Notes: generated from the letters alone by a model not told the origin. A stretch of DNA of 64,000 bases from Sinorhizobium fredii (GCF_002944405.1 NZ_CP024310.1:1638818-1702817), one strand, 5' to 3'. Positions 35,501 to 45,594 are shown, counted from the first letter of the stretch. Numbers and translations are program-made.

Positions 35501-36081
35501 AGCCCGCGGTGATGCTCGCTCGCATGGATGTGCCTGACGCCGAACATGATGGCGAAGAGCGCCATCGACGCGGCGACGGCAAAGGTGCTGTCGCCGCGGA
35601 TCGGCCGGGCGCCGTCCGCAGCGACGGCCGGCGAGGTCAGGATGTCGAAGCTGGTGCCGACCGCCTTCAGCTGCAGCGCGATATAGGGCAGGACGGCAAG
35701 CAGCGCCGCCATGGTGACGAGCGCGGCAAGCATCTGGCTCTTGCCGTAGCGCGCGGCGATGAAGTCGGCGATCGAGGTGATGTTCTGGCTTTTGGCGACC
35801 GTGACGATCCTGGCGATAAGCCGCTGCCCAAAGACGAGCACCAGGGTCGGGCCGATATAGATCGCCAGGTAGTCGAAGCCGCTCAAGGCCCGGCCGACCG
35901 AGCCGTAGAAGCTCCAGGAAGTATTGTAGACGGCAAGCGTCAGTGCGTAGCCGAGCGCCGCCATCCACGCGGTGGGCACCGGCAAACGGCGGCCTGCACC
36001 TTGCCGATCCGTCCACCAGGCGATCAGGAACAGGATGACGACATAGGCTGTGGAAACGGAGAGGACGACCCAACCGGGCAT
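32551..36081 (-). CDS. Hybrid histidine kinase fused to a sodium:solute symporter-like domain
   Basis: This is a 1176-residue membrane protein. The first ~540 residues carry about 13 helices of the SSS/PutP fold (for example QNITSIADFIAARYGKSQ, FLGGFSAATGMVIVASVALST). A linker and PAS domain follow (about 650-780). A dimerisation helix has His809 in ASHDLLQPL, and the ATPase domain has NLLSNAIRYTPKG (N box), DTGIGI and GSGLGLAI. A C-terminal receiver has Asp1098 (LVDYHLDG). No Hpt domain is present, so the regulator downstream would be reached directly or with help from another phosphotransfer protein. It belongs to the CbrA/MctS-like class thought to sense transport or monocarboxylates. The symporter gene lies 183 bp upstream. 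Confidence 0.92.
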   Translation of the reverse strand: MPGWVVLSVSTAYVVILFLIAWWTDRQGAGRRLPVPTAWMAALGYALTLAVYNTSWSFYGSVGRALSGFDYLAIYIGPTLVLVFGQRLIARIVTVAKSQNITSIADFIAARYGKSQMLAALVTMAALLAVLPYIALQLKAVGTSFDILTSPAVAADGARPIRGDSTFAVAASMALFAIMFGVRHIHASEHHRGLMAAIAFESLVKLSAFVVVALFIVFGMFDGLGDLAARTQADPRMASLLAPDFSDPTWISNTIIAAISFLCLPHMFHVAVVENQSLSQARAAAWLYPAYLLVFSVLMVPIAIAGLATFADTVNPDTFVISLPLAADAPVMALVAFLGGFSAATGMVIVASVALSTMLCNDVIVPLLLRSRLVGRSGAIWPSPAALLLVRRVSVAGILLLAYMMNRLVDQAYPLTVIGLLSFVAIAQFGPALLGGLLWRRAKGAGAVAGIVVGFALWIYTLLVPSIAPLVPAVDALVANGPFGFAWLKPQALFGVAGLDPISHATLWSLGANLAVFAAVSLLADRSPLERLQAEAFAEGVPAQSPPLASLPLVTRLDDLKTLAARFVGAERSASAFDDFVEQRRSRQDGLADMEAMRFTENLIAGALGAASARVVMAAALESRSLSRKAAVVMLDEASQALHFNRKLLQGALESVPQGICVFDANLAIEAWNARFLTLLDLPRDLIRVGLPLAELVDFNRERGEYDAEDLKALLVNRDLATQSWPYVYERQRPDGMVLEIAYDRMAEGGYISTYTDVTERHRAAAGLRRANEELERRVQERTQALEQAKAEAERANMGKTRFLAAASHDLLQPLNAARLYLAALDESLKPDEAGKGLLTEERALARNAAAALSSTERLLDELLDISSYDSGAVRAQPVDFSIGSLLAQLELEFSAMARQRGLTLKVVASRLSVRTDPQLLRRVLQNLLSNAIRYTPKGKVLLGCRRRKDGLRIEVRDTGIGIAPERQKEIFEEFRRLDTGEEREKGSGLGLAIVERICRLLDLPLEMRSRPGQGTCFAVTVPRAAAGAAVAAAEKTPAASAASQRALSVLCVDNDGAIRDGLAALLSRWGHRPIVASDERTALANCNGQVPDLALVDYHLDGTTGVEVLGRLRKHWGREVRGLVITADRGEAVGAEAKALGCEVMAKPVKPAALRRYLDAVALEKGAGLQRGASH

Positions 36082-36109
36082 GGCACCTCGCTGCCCAACT
36101 GCAGCAATT

Positions 36110-36166
36110 TCAAAGTGCTATAGCGACCTTGCAAATCTCGTCGGACGCGGCGCCGTAGCAGCGGCA
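36110..36166. repeat. Degenerate second copy of the palindromic repeat
   Basis: It begins CAAAGTGCTATAGCGACCTT, matching the 32.5-kb copy at about 18 of 20 positions, and closes with GGCGCCGTAG near 36150-36159. It sits just upstream of the hybrid kinase start, so it may contribute to or interrupt its promoter. Confidence 0.5.
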
Positions 36167-36231
36167 TTTCCAGGAGGCCGCCATCGGTTCATTGCCATAT
36201 CGGCCGGCGAATGGCAACGCGCGCGGCGCGG

Positions 36232-36257
36232 AGGGCCGGCCTGAGGCGGCCGGCCCT
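36232..36257 (-). terminator. Hairpin following the symporter gene
   Basis: AGGGCCGGCC and GGCCGGCCCT form a perfect 10-bp stem with a 6-base loop, 6 bp beyond the symporter stop. No T-run is visible on the minus strand, so termination strength is uncertain; it separates the symporter from the kinase gene. Confidence 0.6.
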
Positions 36258-36263
36258 CTGAAC

Positions 36264-37772
36264 TTAGCTGCGCGATTCCGCCTCGGCGACAGTCAGGTCA
36301 TCGTCGGCGATCTCTTTGGCCGGCGCCACGAGGTTGACGACCACCGCCACGGTGACGTTGAGCGCCAGCGCCAGCAGGCCGGTATAGACCGAGACGGTGA
36401 TGCCGTCGAAGGCGAGCGCGTGCAGCGGTTTCAGTCCGTCCGACCAGACGAGAGCCGAGCCGCCGATGAAGCCGGCCGCCCAGCCGGCGAGCAGCGCCGG
36501 TGCCCGGAACCAGCGGGTATAGAGACCGAAGACGAGGGCCGGCAGCGTCTGCAGGATCCACAGGCCGCCGAGCAGCTGCAGGTCGAGCGCGAACTGGGTC
36601 GGCAGCATGAGGATGGCGAGTAGCGCCCCCACCTTGACCAGCATCGAGGTGATCTTGGCGACCTGCGCCTCGCCGGCGGGGGTGACCTCAGGGTTGATCC
36701 AGACCTTCCAGAAGTTGCGGGTGAAGAGGTTCGCGGCGCCGATGCTCATGACCGCCGCCGGAACGAGCGCGCCGATGGCGATCGCCGAGAAGGCGAAGCC
36801 CGCGAACCAGCCCGGGAACAGCGTCTTGAACAGCGTCGGGACGACGTCGTTGTTGCTTTCGAGCTGCAGGCCGGCGGCGTGGCCCATGTAGCCGAGCAAA
36901 GCCAGAAGACCGAGCAGCAGCGTATAGGCGGGCAAAAGCACCGCATTCTTGCGGATCGTGTTGGCGCCGGACGAGGCGAAAATGCCGGTCAGCGTATGCG
37001 GATACATGAAGGCGGCGAGCGCCGAGCCGAGAGCGAGCGTCACATAGGGGACAAGCTGCGCCGGATCGAGCAGGATGCCGCCCTTGCCCTTCGCCTCGAA
37101 GGCAGCGTCGGCCGCCGAGAAGACGGCGCTGTAGCCGCCGAGCTTGGAGGGGACGACGATGATCGCCGCGAGCACCACGATATAGATCATGATGTCCTTT
37201 ACGAAGGCGATCAGGGCCGGCGCGCGAAGGCCGGACGAATAGGTGTAGAGGGCCAGCACCAGGAAGGCGAGGATAATCGGCATTTCGCCGGTCAAGCCCA
37301 GTGCCTTGATCGCCACTTCCATGCCGATAAGTTGCAGGGCGATGTAAGGCATCGTCGCGATCACGCCGGTGGAGGCGACCGCAAGCTCCAAAGCACGCGA
37401 GCCGTAGGTGCCGCGCACCACGTCCCCGGCGGTCACATAGCCGCGCTCCTTTGCCGCCTTCCACAAGAGCGGCATGATGGCGAAGACCAGCGGATAGACG
37501 ATGATCGTGTAAGGCAGCGCGAAGAAGCCGTAGGCGCCGATCGCATAGACCAGCGCCGGCACGGCGATGACCGTATAGGCCGTGTAGAAATCGCCGCCGA
37601 CCAGAAACCAGGTGATCCAGGTACCGAACTTGCGGCCGCCGAGGCCCCATTCGTCCAGATGATCGAGCGATTCCGCCCGGCGCCAGCGCGATGCGAAAAA
37701 GCCCATCGCAGTGACGAGCACGAAGAAGAAGATGAAGACGGCGAGCGCCGACATGTCGATATTAGCCGTCAT
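36264..37772 (-). CDS. mctP: Sodium:monocarboxylate symporter (SSS family, MctP/ActP type)
   Basis: This 502-residue protein has about 13 helices. Motifs of the SSS family include DEWGLGGRKFGTWITWFLVGGDFYTAYT (read in part), PYIALQLIGMEVAIKALGL and FAFSAIAIGALVPAAVMSIGAANLFTRN. Relatives take up short monocarboxylates such as acetate, lactate, pyruvate or alanine. It overlaps the small DUF3311 gene upstream by 11 bp, the usual arrangement for this subfamily. The kinase/regulator pair just downstream is the likely control system. The symbol rests on family and context, not on an alignment. Confidence 0.85.
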   Translation of the reverse strand: MTANIDMSALAVFIFFFVLVTAMGFFASRWRRAESLDHLDEWGLGGRKFGTWITWFLVGGDFYTAYTVIAVPALVYAIGAYGFFALPYTIIVYPLVFAIMPLLWKAAKERGYVTAGDVVRGTYGSRALELAVASTGVIATMPYIALQLIGMEVAIKALGLTGEMPIILAFLVLALYTYSSGLRAPALIAFVKDIMIYIVVLAAIIVVPSKLGGYSAVFSAADAAFEAKGKGGILLDPAQLVPYVTLALGSALAAFMYPHTLTGIFASSGANTIRKNAVLLPAYTLLLGLLALLGYMGHAAGLQLESNNDVVPTLFKTLFPGWFAGFAFSAIAIGALVPAAVMSIGAANLFTRNFWKVWINPEVTPAGEAQVAKITSMLVKVGALLAILMLPTQFALDLQLLGGLWILQTLPALVFGLYTRWFRAPALLAGWAAGFIGGSALVWSDGLKPLHALAFDGITVSVYTGLLALALNVTVAVVVNLVAPAKEIADDDLTVAEAESRS

Positions 37773-37938
37773 GACGCACGCTCCTGTAGACGAAATATGT
37801 GATGAGCGAGGTCAGCGGTACCCAGGCGAGCTGGTACCAGTAGAAGAAGGGGAAGCCGAAGAGCTTCGGCTCCTCGAAATTATAGAAGGGAACCCAGAGC
37901 AGCCCAATATAGGGCGCCAGCAGCAACAGGCGTATCAC
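37762..37938 (-). CDS. DUF3311 small membrane protein, symporter partner
   Basis: This is a 58-residue protein with two hydrophobic helices around VPFYNFEEPKLFGFPFFYWY, the conserved DUF3311 block. The start is a GTG at 37938 with GGAGG 5 bases upstream; the frame runs open to 38043 but without a better start. The gene overlaps the symporter start by 11 bp. Proteins of this family are regularly encoded before SSS-family monocarboxylate transporters and may be small subunits; function unproven. Confidence 0.8.
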   Translation of the reverse strand: MIRLLLLAPYIGLLWVPFYNFEEPKLFGFPFFYWYQLAWVPLTSLITYFVYRSVRHDG

Positions 37939-38083
37939 GTTTTCCTCCCGCGATGTCTGGACTTGAACGGGATGACGAAAATATGCGCGGCTCTCCGCCC
38001 GCCTCCCGCTCTTGACTGATCGATGGCACGTGATCCTCGGCACGTGTGCTCATCGAATAGCCCCAAAAGCCGCGCCGCGGCCT

Positions 38084-38119
38084 CCCTACTTTCGCTCCGG
38101 CGTCCCCCTACTTTCGCTC
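38084..38119 (-). promoter_or_regulatory. Tandem 14-bp direct repeats upstream of the symporter operon
   Basis: CCCTACTTTCGCTC occurs at 38084-38097 and again, identical, at 38106-38119. The spacing is 22 bp, about two helical turns, so both copies face the same side of the DNA. They lie 146-182 bp before the DUF3311 start. This is a good candidate for binding of the NarL-type regulator; that link is inference. Confidence 0.6.
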
Positions 38120-38219
38120 ATTCCCTGACCGCAGAGCGGAGCCAGGGCAATTTCTTTCAATAACGCCGGCCGGCCGGTGCTTACCTTCCGGGCGTCTGAA
38201 CCCACGCTTGAGGAAACCC

Positions 38220-38660
38220 GTGACACGCTGCGCATTCGTCATCGACCACGGCTTGCCGCGAGGCCTGATCGCCAACACCGCCGCCGTGCTAGCCATGACT
38301 CTCGGCAAGGAGCGCCCGGATCTGGTCGGCCATCCAGTTCACGACGCGGACGGCAATCGTCATCAAGGCATCACCACTATCGTCATGCCCATGCTGATGT
38401 CGGATGCCGCCGGGCTGATGGAACTGAAGCTGCGGGCTGCGGCGCGGGAAGCATCCGGGCTCAGCGTGATCGGCGTCACCGAGTCGGCGCAGCGCGCCAA
38501 GAGCTACGAGGCCTACGAGCTCGGTATCGGCGAGACGCGGCATGACGATCTGCGCTATCTCGGCCTTTGTCTCCATGGCCCCGCCAAGCTGGTCCGCTCG
38601 CTGACCGGCGACCTGCCGCTGATGAAAGAGGCACCCATGTCGCTGGCACTCTTTCGATGA
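38220..38660 (+). CDS. DUF2000 family protein
   Basis: This is a 146-residue protein matching DUF2000, with CAFVIDHGLPRGLIANTAAV at the start and GITTIVMPMLMSD in the middle. The start is a GTG at 38220, 5 bases after GAGGA; a TTG four codons earlier would overlap that box. The family resembles peptidyl-tRNA hydrolase 2 folds but its activity is unknown. It is convergent with an AraC-type regulator gene, an association I believe is common for this family. Confidence 0.78.
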   Translation: MTRCAFVIDHGLPRGLIANTAAVLAMTLGKERPDLVGHPVHDADGNRHQGITTIVMPMLMSDAAGLMELKLRAAAREASGLSVIGVTESAQRAKSYEAYELGIGETRHDDLRYLGLCLHGPAKLVRSLTGDLPLMKEAPMSLALFR

Positions 38661-38780
38661 GTTCCTTCACCTTTGCCGCATCGCACCTTGGAGGAACGGT
38701 CAACATCGACGGCCTCACCACCGGCCTGCGCCGCAGCTTCCGTGCCAGCATGAGTCACGCGGCCGCCGCAACGGTCGATT

Positions 38781-39593
38781 TCACGGGGCAGGCCTTGCAA
38801 ATTGGCGCGGCGTCGCCGCCACATGCCGCTTGAACACCCGCTGGAAATGGGCCTGATCGGCAAAACCGGCCGAGAGCGCCACATCAACGATCGGCCGGCC
38901 GCGACGCAGCTCGCTTTGCCCGAACTGGATGCGGCGGTTCAGCTGGTAGGCGTGCGGCGTCAAGCCGTAGCGCGCCCGGAAGGCCCGCACCAGATAGGAG
39001 GGCGACAACCCCGAGACGTCGGCGATCTCATGGAGCCGCAGGCGGCGCGTGCAATACTCGGTGATGAAATCCGCGGCCCGGTTGAGGCTGGGCGCGGCCG
39101 GCGCAGCCGGCGCCTCGATCCTTTCGAGGCGACCGTCGAGTTCGCCGAAGAAGGCGGCCGCCGCGCATTCCTTGGCAAGCGACTCGATTTTCGTGTCGAA
39201 CAGCATGTCGAACAATCGCTCGAGGCGGCGATAGAGATTGGGATCTGCGCTCACCACGGCGGCATAGGGTCTGAAGTCGGCCGCGTCTTGCATCTCATGC
39301 AACCACGCCAGATCCACGTAGAGCATGCGGTAGCTCCAGGGGACGTTTTGAAGCGGATTGCAGGCATGCGCCTCTTCCGGGTTCATCAGCACGACTGAAC
39401 CGGCCGACACGTCGTGCCGGTGGCGGCCGTTGCGGTAGCTGCTGCGGCCGCCGGTGACCGTGCCGATCGAAAAGGTCGGGTGGCTGTGAAGCCCGTAGCA
39501 GACGTCGCGCCCGTCGGCGACCTGGCGCCCCTCAAGAAAGGGGAGCGCCGGATCGCGCCAGAAGGAGTGGGCGTCGACGGGGCGGTGAGCCAT
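38781..39593 (-). CDS. AraC-family transcriptional regulator with cupin sensor domain
   Basis: This is a 270-residue protein. The N-terminal part (about residues 10-160) has the cupin-type pattern YGLHSHPTFSIG and GSVVLMNPEEAHAC. The C-terminal double helix-turn-helix (about 170-265) contains RLRLHEIADVSGLSPSYLVR then VDVALSAGFADQAHFQRVFK. Convergence with the DUF2000 gene (120 bp apart) suggests that it regulates that gene or a function elsewhere. The effector is unknown. Confidence 0.87.
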   Translation of the reverse strand: MAHRPVDAHSFWRDPALPFLEGRQVADGRDVCYGLHSHPTFSIGTVTGGRSSYRNGRHRHDVSAGSVVLMNPEEAHACNPLQNVPWSYRMLYVDLAWLHEMQDAADFRPYAAVVSADPNLYRRLERLFDMLFDTKIESLAKECAAAAFFGELDGRLERIEAPAAPAAPSLNRAADFITEYCTRRLRLHEIADVSGLSPSYLVRAFRARYGLTPHAYQLNRRIQFGQSELRRGRPIVDVALSAGFADQAHFQRVFKRHVAATPRQFARPAP

Positions 39594-39933
39594 GCGGGCC
39601 TCGCAAAAACTGTTTCGGTCGCCACTGTCATAGGACGGTTTGCCGACCGAAACAAATGCCGCTGGAACGATGAATCGCAGGCCAGGACCGGCAGTGCCGG
39701 GACCGAAAGCAACCTCGGCGCGGCCGCCTTACGGCGCTCCGCGCAGATCATGCGCAACGGGAATAATCTGCAAAAACCGCTAATTGCAGGATTTCTTGAA
39801 TTCGGTACGATTTCAGGATAAAATTACGCCAGCAATTCAAGGCGTTACGGCAACCGTGCAAACGGCCTGCGCTGGGACGTGTGTTGCACGAGAGTGGTGA
39901 CGCTTTGATCAAGCTTCATACGTGGAGGTTGTC
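39594..39933. other. Intergenic region, AT-richer, no gene seen
   Basis: This 340-bp region separates the AraC gene (minus) and the SPW gene (plus). The section 39770-39835 is clearly AT-richer than the flanks and contains dyad-like GCTAATTGCAGG and CCAGCAATTC segments, so a regulator site is possible. I could not assign promoters. Confidence 0.4.
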
Positions 39934-40290
39934 ATGCCCAACACTCTCATGGCAGGAAGAAGAAGCCAGGATTGGGCCAATCTGGTCCTGGCAGTCTGCC
40001 TGTTCCTCTCTCCCTGGGTCATCGGCTTCGCCTCGGATACGACGGCGACCTGGAACGCCTGGATCGCCGCGATCGTGCTCGGCGCCCTGGCGGTCGCGAC
40101 CCTTTCGGCCTTCGCCGAGTGGGAGGAATGGGCCAATATGGTGATCGGCCTGTGGTTGATCGTTTCTCCCTGGTTGCTCGGCTTCATGGCGAATGTGAAC
40201 GCGATGTGGACTCACGTCATCCTCGGCGTGCTCGTCGCGGCAATCGCCGCCTGGGCGGTCTGGGATTATCGTCACCATTCGCACGCCTGA
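39934..40290 (+). CDS. SPW-repeat membrane protein
   Basis: This is a 118-residue protein with four short membrane helices in two repeats, each with the Ser-Pro-Trp signature (FLSPWVIGF at about residue 30 and IVSPWLLGF at about 82). These are also the repeats fused inside the epimerase/VKOR protein at 4362-6905. GGAGG lies 7 bases before the ATG. The role is unknown. It is a single-gene unit closed by a strong hairpin terminator. Confidence 0.82.
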   Translation: MPNTLMAGRRSQDWANLVLAVCLFLSPWVIGFASDTTATWNAWIAAIVLGALAVATLSAFAEWEEWANMVIGLWLIVSPWLLGFMANVNAMWTHVILGVLVAAIAAWAVWDYRHHSHA

Positions 40291-40295
40291 AACGC

Positions 40296-40323
40296 GACGG
40301 CTTCGGTTCAAACCGAAGCCGTC
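40296..40323. terminator. Strong hairpin terminator between convergent genes
   Basis: GACGGCTTCGGTT and AACCGAAGCCGTC form a perfect 13-bp stem around two bases (effectively a small loop), 5 bp after the SPW stop. It is followed by ATCGTTT on the plus strand. It can also end the thu transcript coming from the other side. Confidence 0.8.
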
Positions 40324-40414
40324 ATCGTTTCAATGGAGCGGCGTTCCTGTGAACGCCGATCGCGATGCCTGTCTCCCGCCTTTGGAATGACCTGAAGGCG
40401 GGAGCAGTTTTGTG

Positions 40415-41503
40415 TCACCCGCCGACGGCGAGCCGCCCGTCCTGGACCCATTGCATCTCGGCGACGCCGAGTTCCCGCCGTTCGCGCTCGGTTTCGATCG
40501 CCAGATCAAGCACCTTCTGCAGGTCGGCGGCATGGCGGAAGCCGGGCTCGGCCATCTGCCCCGTCCGAACCGCGGCGACGAAACGCTCATAATTGGTCGG
40601 CACCGTCCCCGCATCGACCTCGCGCCAGATGGCCTTTTCGACGTCGGCACCGAGGCACGCCCGCAGGCTCGAGCCGTCCGGCGTGTGGATCACCTCCAGC
40701 GCACCTCTGTCGCCATGCAGCCTCAGCCGCAGCTCGTTCAAGTGTCCGGTCGCCCAGCGGCTCGCATGGATGACGCCCATGGCGCCGCTGTCGAACTCCA
40801 CCGTCATCGCGAAACTGTCATTGGCATCGAGGTCATATTCGCCGATGCGGTTGCCGGGTGCCTTGTCGAAGGCCTTCAGTCGGGCGAACACCCGCTCGAC
40901 CGAAATCCCGGCGCCGTAGCCGGCGAAATCCAGAATGTGGATGCCGACGTCGCCGAGCACGCCGTTCGAGCCGTGCTTGGTCGAGAGCCGCCACAGCCAT
41001 TTCGATTCGCTTGCCCAGTCGCCCCACGCCTTCGAGACCAGCCAACTCTGCAGGTAGGAGGCTTCCAGATGCCTGACCTCGCCGATCGCGCCGGAAAGCA
41101 CCAGTTCGCGCGCCTTCTGCAGCGGCGCCACATTGCGGTAGGTGAGGTTGACCATAGCGACGAGACCGGAGCGTTCCGCCGCCGCGGCCATTTCCGCGGC
41201 CTTCTCGTAATTCTCCGCCAGCGGTTTCTCGCAAAGCACGTGCTTGCCGGCGGCAATCAGCGCCAGCGTTGTCGGATGGTGCGCCTTATCTGGCGTGACA
41301 TTCGTCGCGGCGTCGAACTCACCCCTAGCGATCGCCTCCTCCAGCGATGTGAAGGTGTGCTCGATGCCGTGTTGCTCGGCAAAGGCCTTGGCGCGGTTCG
41401 GGTCGACATCGACGGCGCCGACCATCTCGACGCCGTCTATCTTGGCGAAGGCGTTTGCATGGCTGTTCGCCATGCCGCCGGTTCCAACGATCAAGAGACG
41501 CAT
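40415..41503 (-). CDS. thuB: Gfo/Idh/MocA family oxidoreductase, ThuB
   Basis: This 362-residue protein has a Rossmann N-terminus (LLIVGTGGMANSHANAF), the family's CEKPLAENYEKA motif and a GDVGIHILDF block in the catalytic half. ATG 41503 follows AGGAGG; the frame is open to 41647 but that part overlaps ThuA. Position and family match ThuB of the Sinorhizobium trehalose/maltose cluster, where ThuA and ThuB are linked to oxidation of disaccharides at C3 (3-keto sugar formation). It is the last gene of the thu run, 11 bp after thuA. Confidence 0.88.
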   Translation of the reverse strand: MRLLIVGTGGMANSHANAFAKIDGVEMVGAVDVDPNRAKAFAEQHGIEHTFTSLEEAIARGEFDAATNVTPDKAHHPTTLALIAAGKHVLCEKPLAENYEKAAEMAAAAERSGLVAMVNLTYRNVAPLQKARELVLSGAIGEVRHLEASYLQSWLVSKAWGDWASESKWLWRLSTKHGSNGVLGDVGIHILDFAGYGAGISVERVFARLKAFDKAPGNRIGEYDLDANDSFAMTVEFDSGAMGVIHASRWATGHLNELRLRLHGDRGALEVIHTPDGSSLRACLGADVEKAIWREVDAGTVPTNYERFVAAVRTGQMAEPGFRHAADLQKVLDLAIETERERRELGVAEMQWVQDGRLAVGG

Positions 41504-41514
41504 AGGCCCCCTCC

Positions 41515-42300
41515 TCATCTGTAACCGGCTTCGCCGGCGCGGTGCAACTTCGGGCCGCGCTCGACGATTGGCTCCAGCGCCTTTTCCACCGGCACGTTCG
41601 GCGCCTCGTGGATCGCCTTGTAGGTGCCTTGCGGGTTGTAGGCCCATTTCACCGAATTGCGCAACACGTGCTGAACCGTCTCATCATGATAGGTCGGGTA
41701 GGTCTCGTGACCTGGGCGGAAATAGAAGATACTGCCGGCGCCGCGCCGCCAGGTCAGCCCCGAGCGGAACACCTCGCCGCCGGCGAACCAGGAGATGAAC
41801 ACCGTCTCCAGCGGCTCTGGCACGGAGAACTGCTCGCCATACATCTCCTCGTGCTCGATGACGAAATTGTCGCCGAGGCCTTCGGCAATCGGATGGCGCG
41901 GGTTGACCACCCAAACGCGCTCGCGCTCGCCCGCTTCGCGCCATTTCAGCGCGCAGGGCGTGCCCATCAGCCGCTTGAAGACCTTCGAGAAATGACCGGA
42001 ATGCAGCACGATCAGCCCCATCCCCTCCCAGACCCGCTTGGCGACCCGCTCGACGATCCTGTCGTCGACGGCGCCGTGATCCTTGTGGCCCCACCACAGA
42101 AGCACGTCGGCCGATGCCAGCCGCTCTTCGCTCAGCCCGTGCTCCGGCTCCTGCAGCGTCGCCGTCGTCGCCTTGATCGCCGGATCGCTGTTGAGCGCCT
42201 TAGCGATCGTGTTGTGCATGCCGTCCGGATAGATTTCCCTGACGACGGCATTCGTCTGCTCATGGATGTTCTCACCCCATACGATGGCGTTGATAGACAA
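41515..42300 (-). CDS. thuA: Trehalose utilisation protein ThuA
   Basis: This is a 261-residue protein of the ThuA family (class I glutamine amidotransferase-like fold) with [33 protein letters not shown] and [15 protein letters not shown]. The histidine-rich motifs suggest metal or sugar binding; the classical amidotransferase triad is not apparent. It is encoded between thuK and thuB on the minus strand. Knowledge of the family: needed for use of trehalose and maltose through 3-keto derivatives. Confidence 0.92.
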   Translation of the reverse strand: MSINAIVWGENIHEQTNAVVREIYPDGMHNTIAKALNSDPAIKATTATLQEPEHGLSEERLASADVLLWWGHKDHGAVDDRIVERVAKRVWEGMGLIVLHSGHFSKVFKRLMGTPCALKWREAGERERVWVVNPRHPIAEGLGDNFVIEHEEMYGEQFSVPEPLETVFISWFAGGEVFRSGLTWRRGAGSIFYFRPGHETYPTYHDETVQHVLRNSVKWAYNPQGTYKAIHEAPNVPVEKALEPIVERGPKLHRAGEAGYR

Positions 42301-42445
42301 GGTCGTTCTCCTGCTGGTTGGGGCATCCGCCGCGGGTGCCCGCTGTCCGTGAATTGAATCAGTCGACCGAGGTCGGGCTGGGATTTCGCCCTACCGGGTC
42401 TAACGTCTGGCTTTTGGAAATGATCCGAAATCGATGCGATCTAAA

Positions 42446-43471
<1,026 letters not shown>

Positions 43472-43538
43472 CTCTCTTAACTCCCTAAATCACGCGGGAT
43501 GCGGGCGGAAAACCGCGCACACTTTTCCTCATCCCGCG

Positions 43539-44368
<830 letters not shown>

Positions 44369-44369
<1 letters not shown>

Positions 44370-45355
44370 CAGCGCTCCCCTCCATCGAAATTGACGCGCC
44401 CGAACCACATGTAGAGGACGGTGATCGAGGCGATGATCAAAAACAGCATCGTCGAGGCGGCCGCCCCATAGGCGAACTTGTCGAAATCGAACAGGTTCTC
44501 GCGGGCGAGTACCGACATCGTCTTCGTCTGCGCATTGTTGGGCGTCAGCACGTAGATCAGGTCGAAGATGCGCAGCGCGTCGAGCATGCGGAAGATCACC
44601 GCCACCATCAGCGCCGGCCGGATAAGCGGCAATGTTACCCGCCAGAATACCTTGAGCGGATGCACCCCGTCGATCCTCGCCGCCTCGTAGATGTCGACCG
44701 GCACCATCTGCAGTCCGGCGAGGATCAAGAGGGCCATGAACGGCGTCGTCTTCCAGACGTCGACGATGAGCACCGCCACCATCGCCGTATCTGGACTTGC
44801 GGTCCAGGCGATCTTCTGGCTGATCAGGCCGAGCCCGAGCAATATCTCGTTCAGGATGCCGAACTGGTCGTTGAGCATCCAGGCCCACATCTTGGCCGAG
44901 ACGATCGTCGGGATCGCCCAGGGAATGAGGATCGCCGCGCGAACGAGGCCGCGGCCGGGGAAATGGGCGTTCAGCACCAGCGCCACGACGAGCCCCAGCG
45001 CCGTCTCGATGCTGACCGAGACGACGGTGAATTTCAGCGTGTTCCAGACCGCGTTCCACCAGGCCGGATCGGCGAGCAGGCCCTTGTAGATTGTGCGGCC
45101 GCTCTTCAGCGTGATCCAGGAAAGATAGTTCTGCAGGCCGACGAACTCGGCGCCGGAAAGGTTGGTCAGCGACGCATTGGTGAAGCTGAAATAGATGGTC
45201 CTGACGAGCGGCCAGCCGGCGACCAGCGCCAAGACCAGGAGCGTCGGCGCCAGGAACACCCAGGCGGAGCGGACCCGCTGGGCCTTCAGGTCCGAATTGA
45301 TATGTCTCGCATGCGCAAGCGCGGCCGGCGGGTCCGCGACAGTGAGATCGGTCAT
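44369..45355 (-). CDS. thuF: Trehalose/maltose ABC transporter permease ThuF
   Basis: This is a 328-residue MalF-type permease without the extra periplasmic domain of enterobacterial MalF. The EAA loop is YEAARIDGVHPLKVFWRVTLP. Six helices follow a cytoplasmic N-terminus of about 30 residues. It is separated from thuE by 239 bp containing two hairpins. Confidence 0.92.
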
Positions 45356-45499
45356 GGATTGGCTCCCCTTTGCCGTTCGGCTTTCGCCAGAGCATTTTGC
45401 AGTCAGGTGAAGTCACCCGACCTCGCACAAACGCGGCAAAAACAGACAGATAGAGCGGCGGCGCGATTTTAGGTGAGCGCATCTCGCTCCAGGTTCTAA

Positions 45500-45530
45500 G
45501 GGGATGGCGGCCGGAGTGGCCGCCATCCCC
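45500..45530 (-). terminator. Strong hairpin between thuE and thuF
   Basis: GGGGATGGCGGCC (45500-45512) pairs perfectly with GGCCGCCATCCCC (45518-45530) around GGAGT. There is no T-run after it on the minus strand, so a role in stabilising the thuE mRNA or partial termination is more likely than a full stop. Confidence 0.7.
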
Positions 45531-45575
45531 GGCGACGGCTGCAAGGCGGGGAGAGAGGTACAGAGTTTTACAGTG

Positions 45576-45593
45576 CCTCCCCGCCCGGGGAGG
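45576..45593 (-). terminator. Second hairpin directly after the thuE stop
   Basis: CCTCCCC (45576-45582) and GGGGAGG (45587-45593) form a 7-bp stem with a 4-base loop, one base beyond the thuE stop codon. With the larger hairpin 45 bp further on, it marks a processing or attenuation point. Confidence 0.6.
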
Positions 45594-45594
45594 T

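Noticed and set aside
34570..36123. Plus-strand 517-codon frame opposite the hybrid kinase
   Set aside because: Low-complexity Arg/Asp/His-rich translation opposite the conserved SSS domain; no ribosome-binding site.
38020..38050. Sigma-54 promoter from TGGCACG near 38027
   Set aside because: The -24-like element is present, but no TTGC element occurs at the required spacing on either strand.
42321..42341. Hairpin between thuK and thuA as a terminator
   Set aside because: The stem is short and interrupted, with no T-run; it is too weak to list as a feature.
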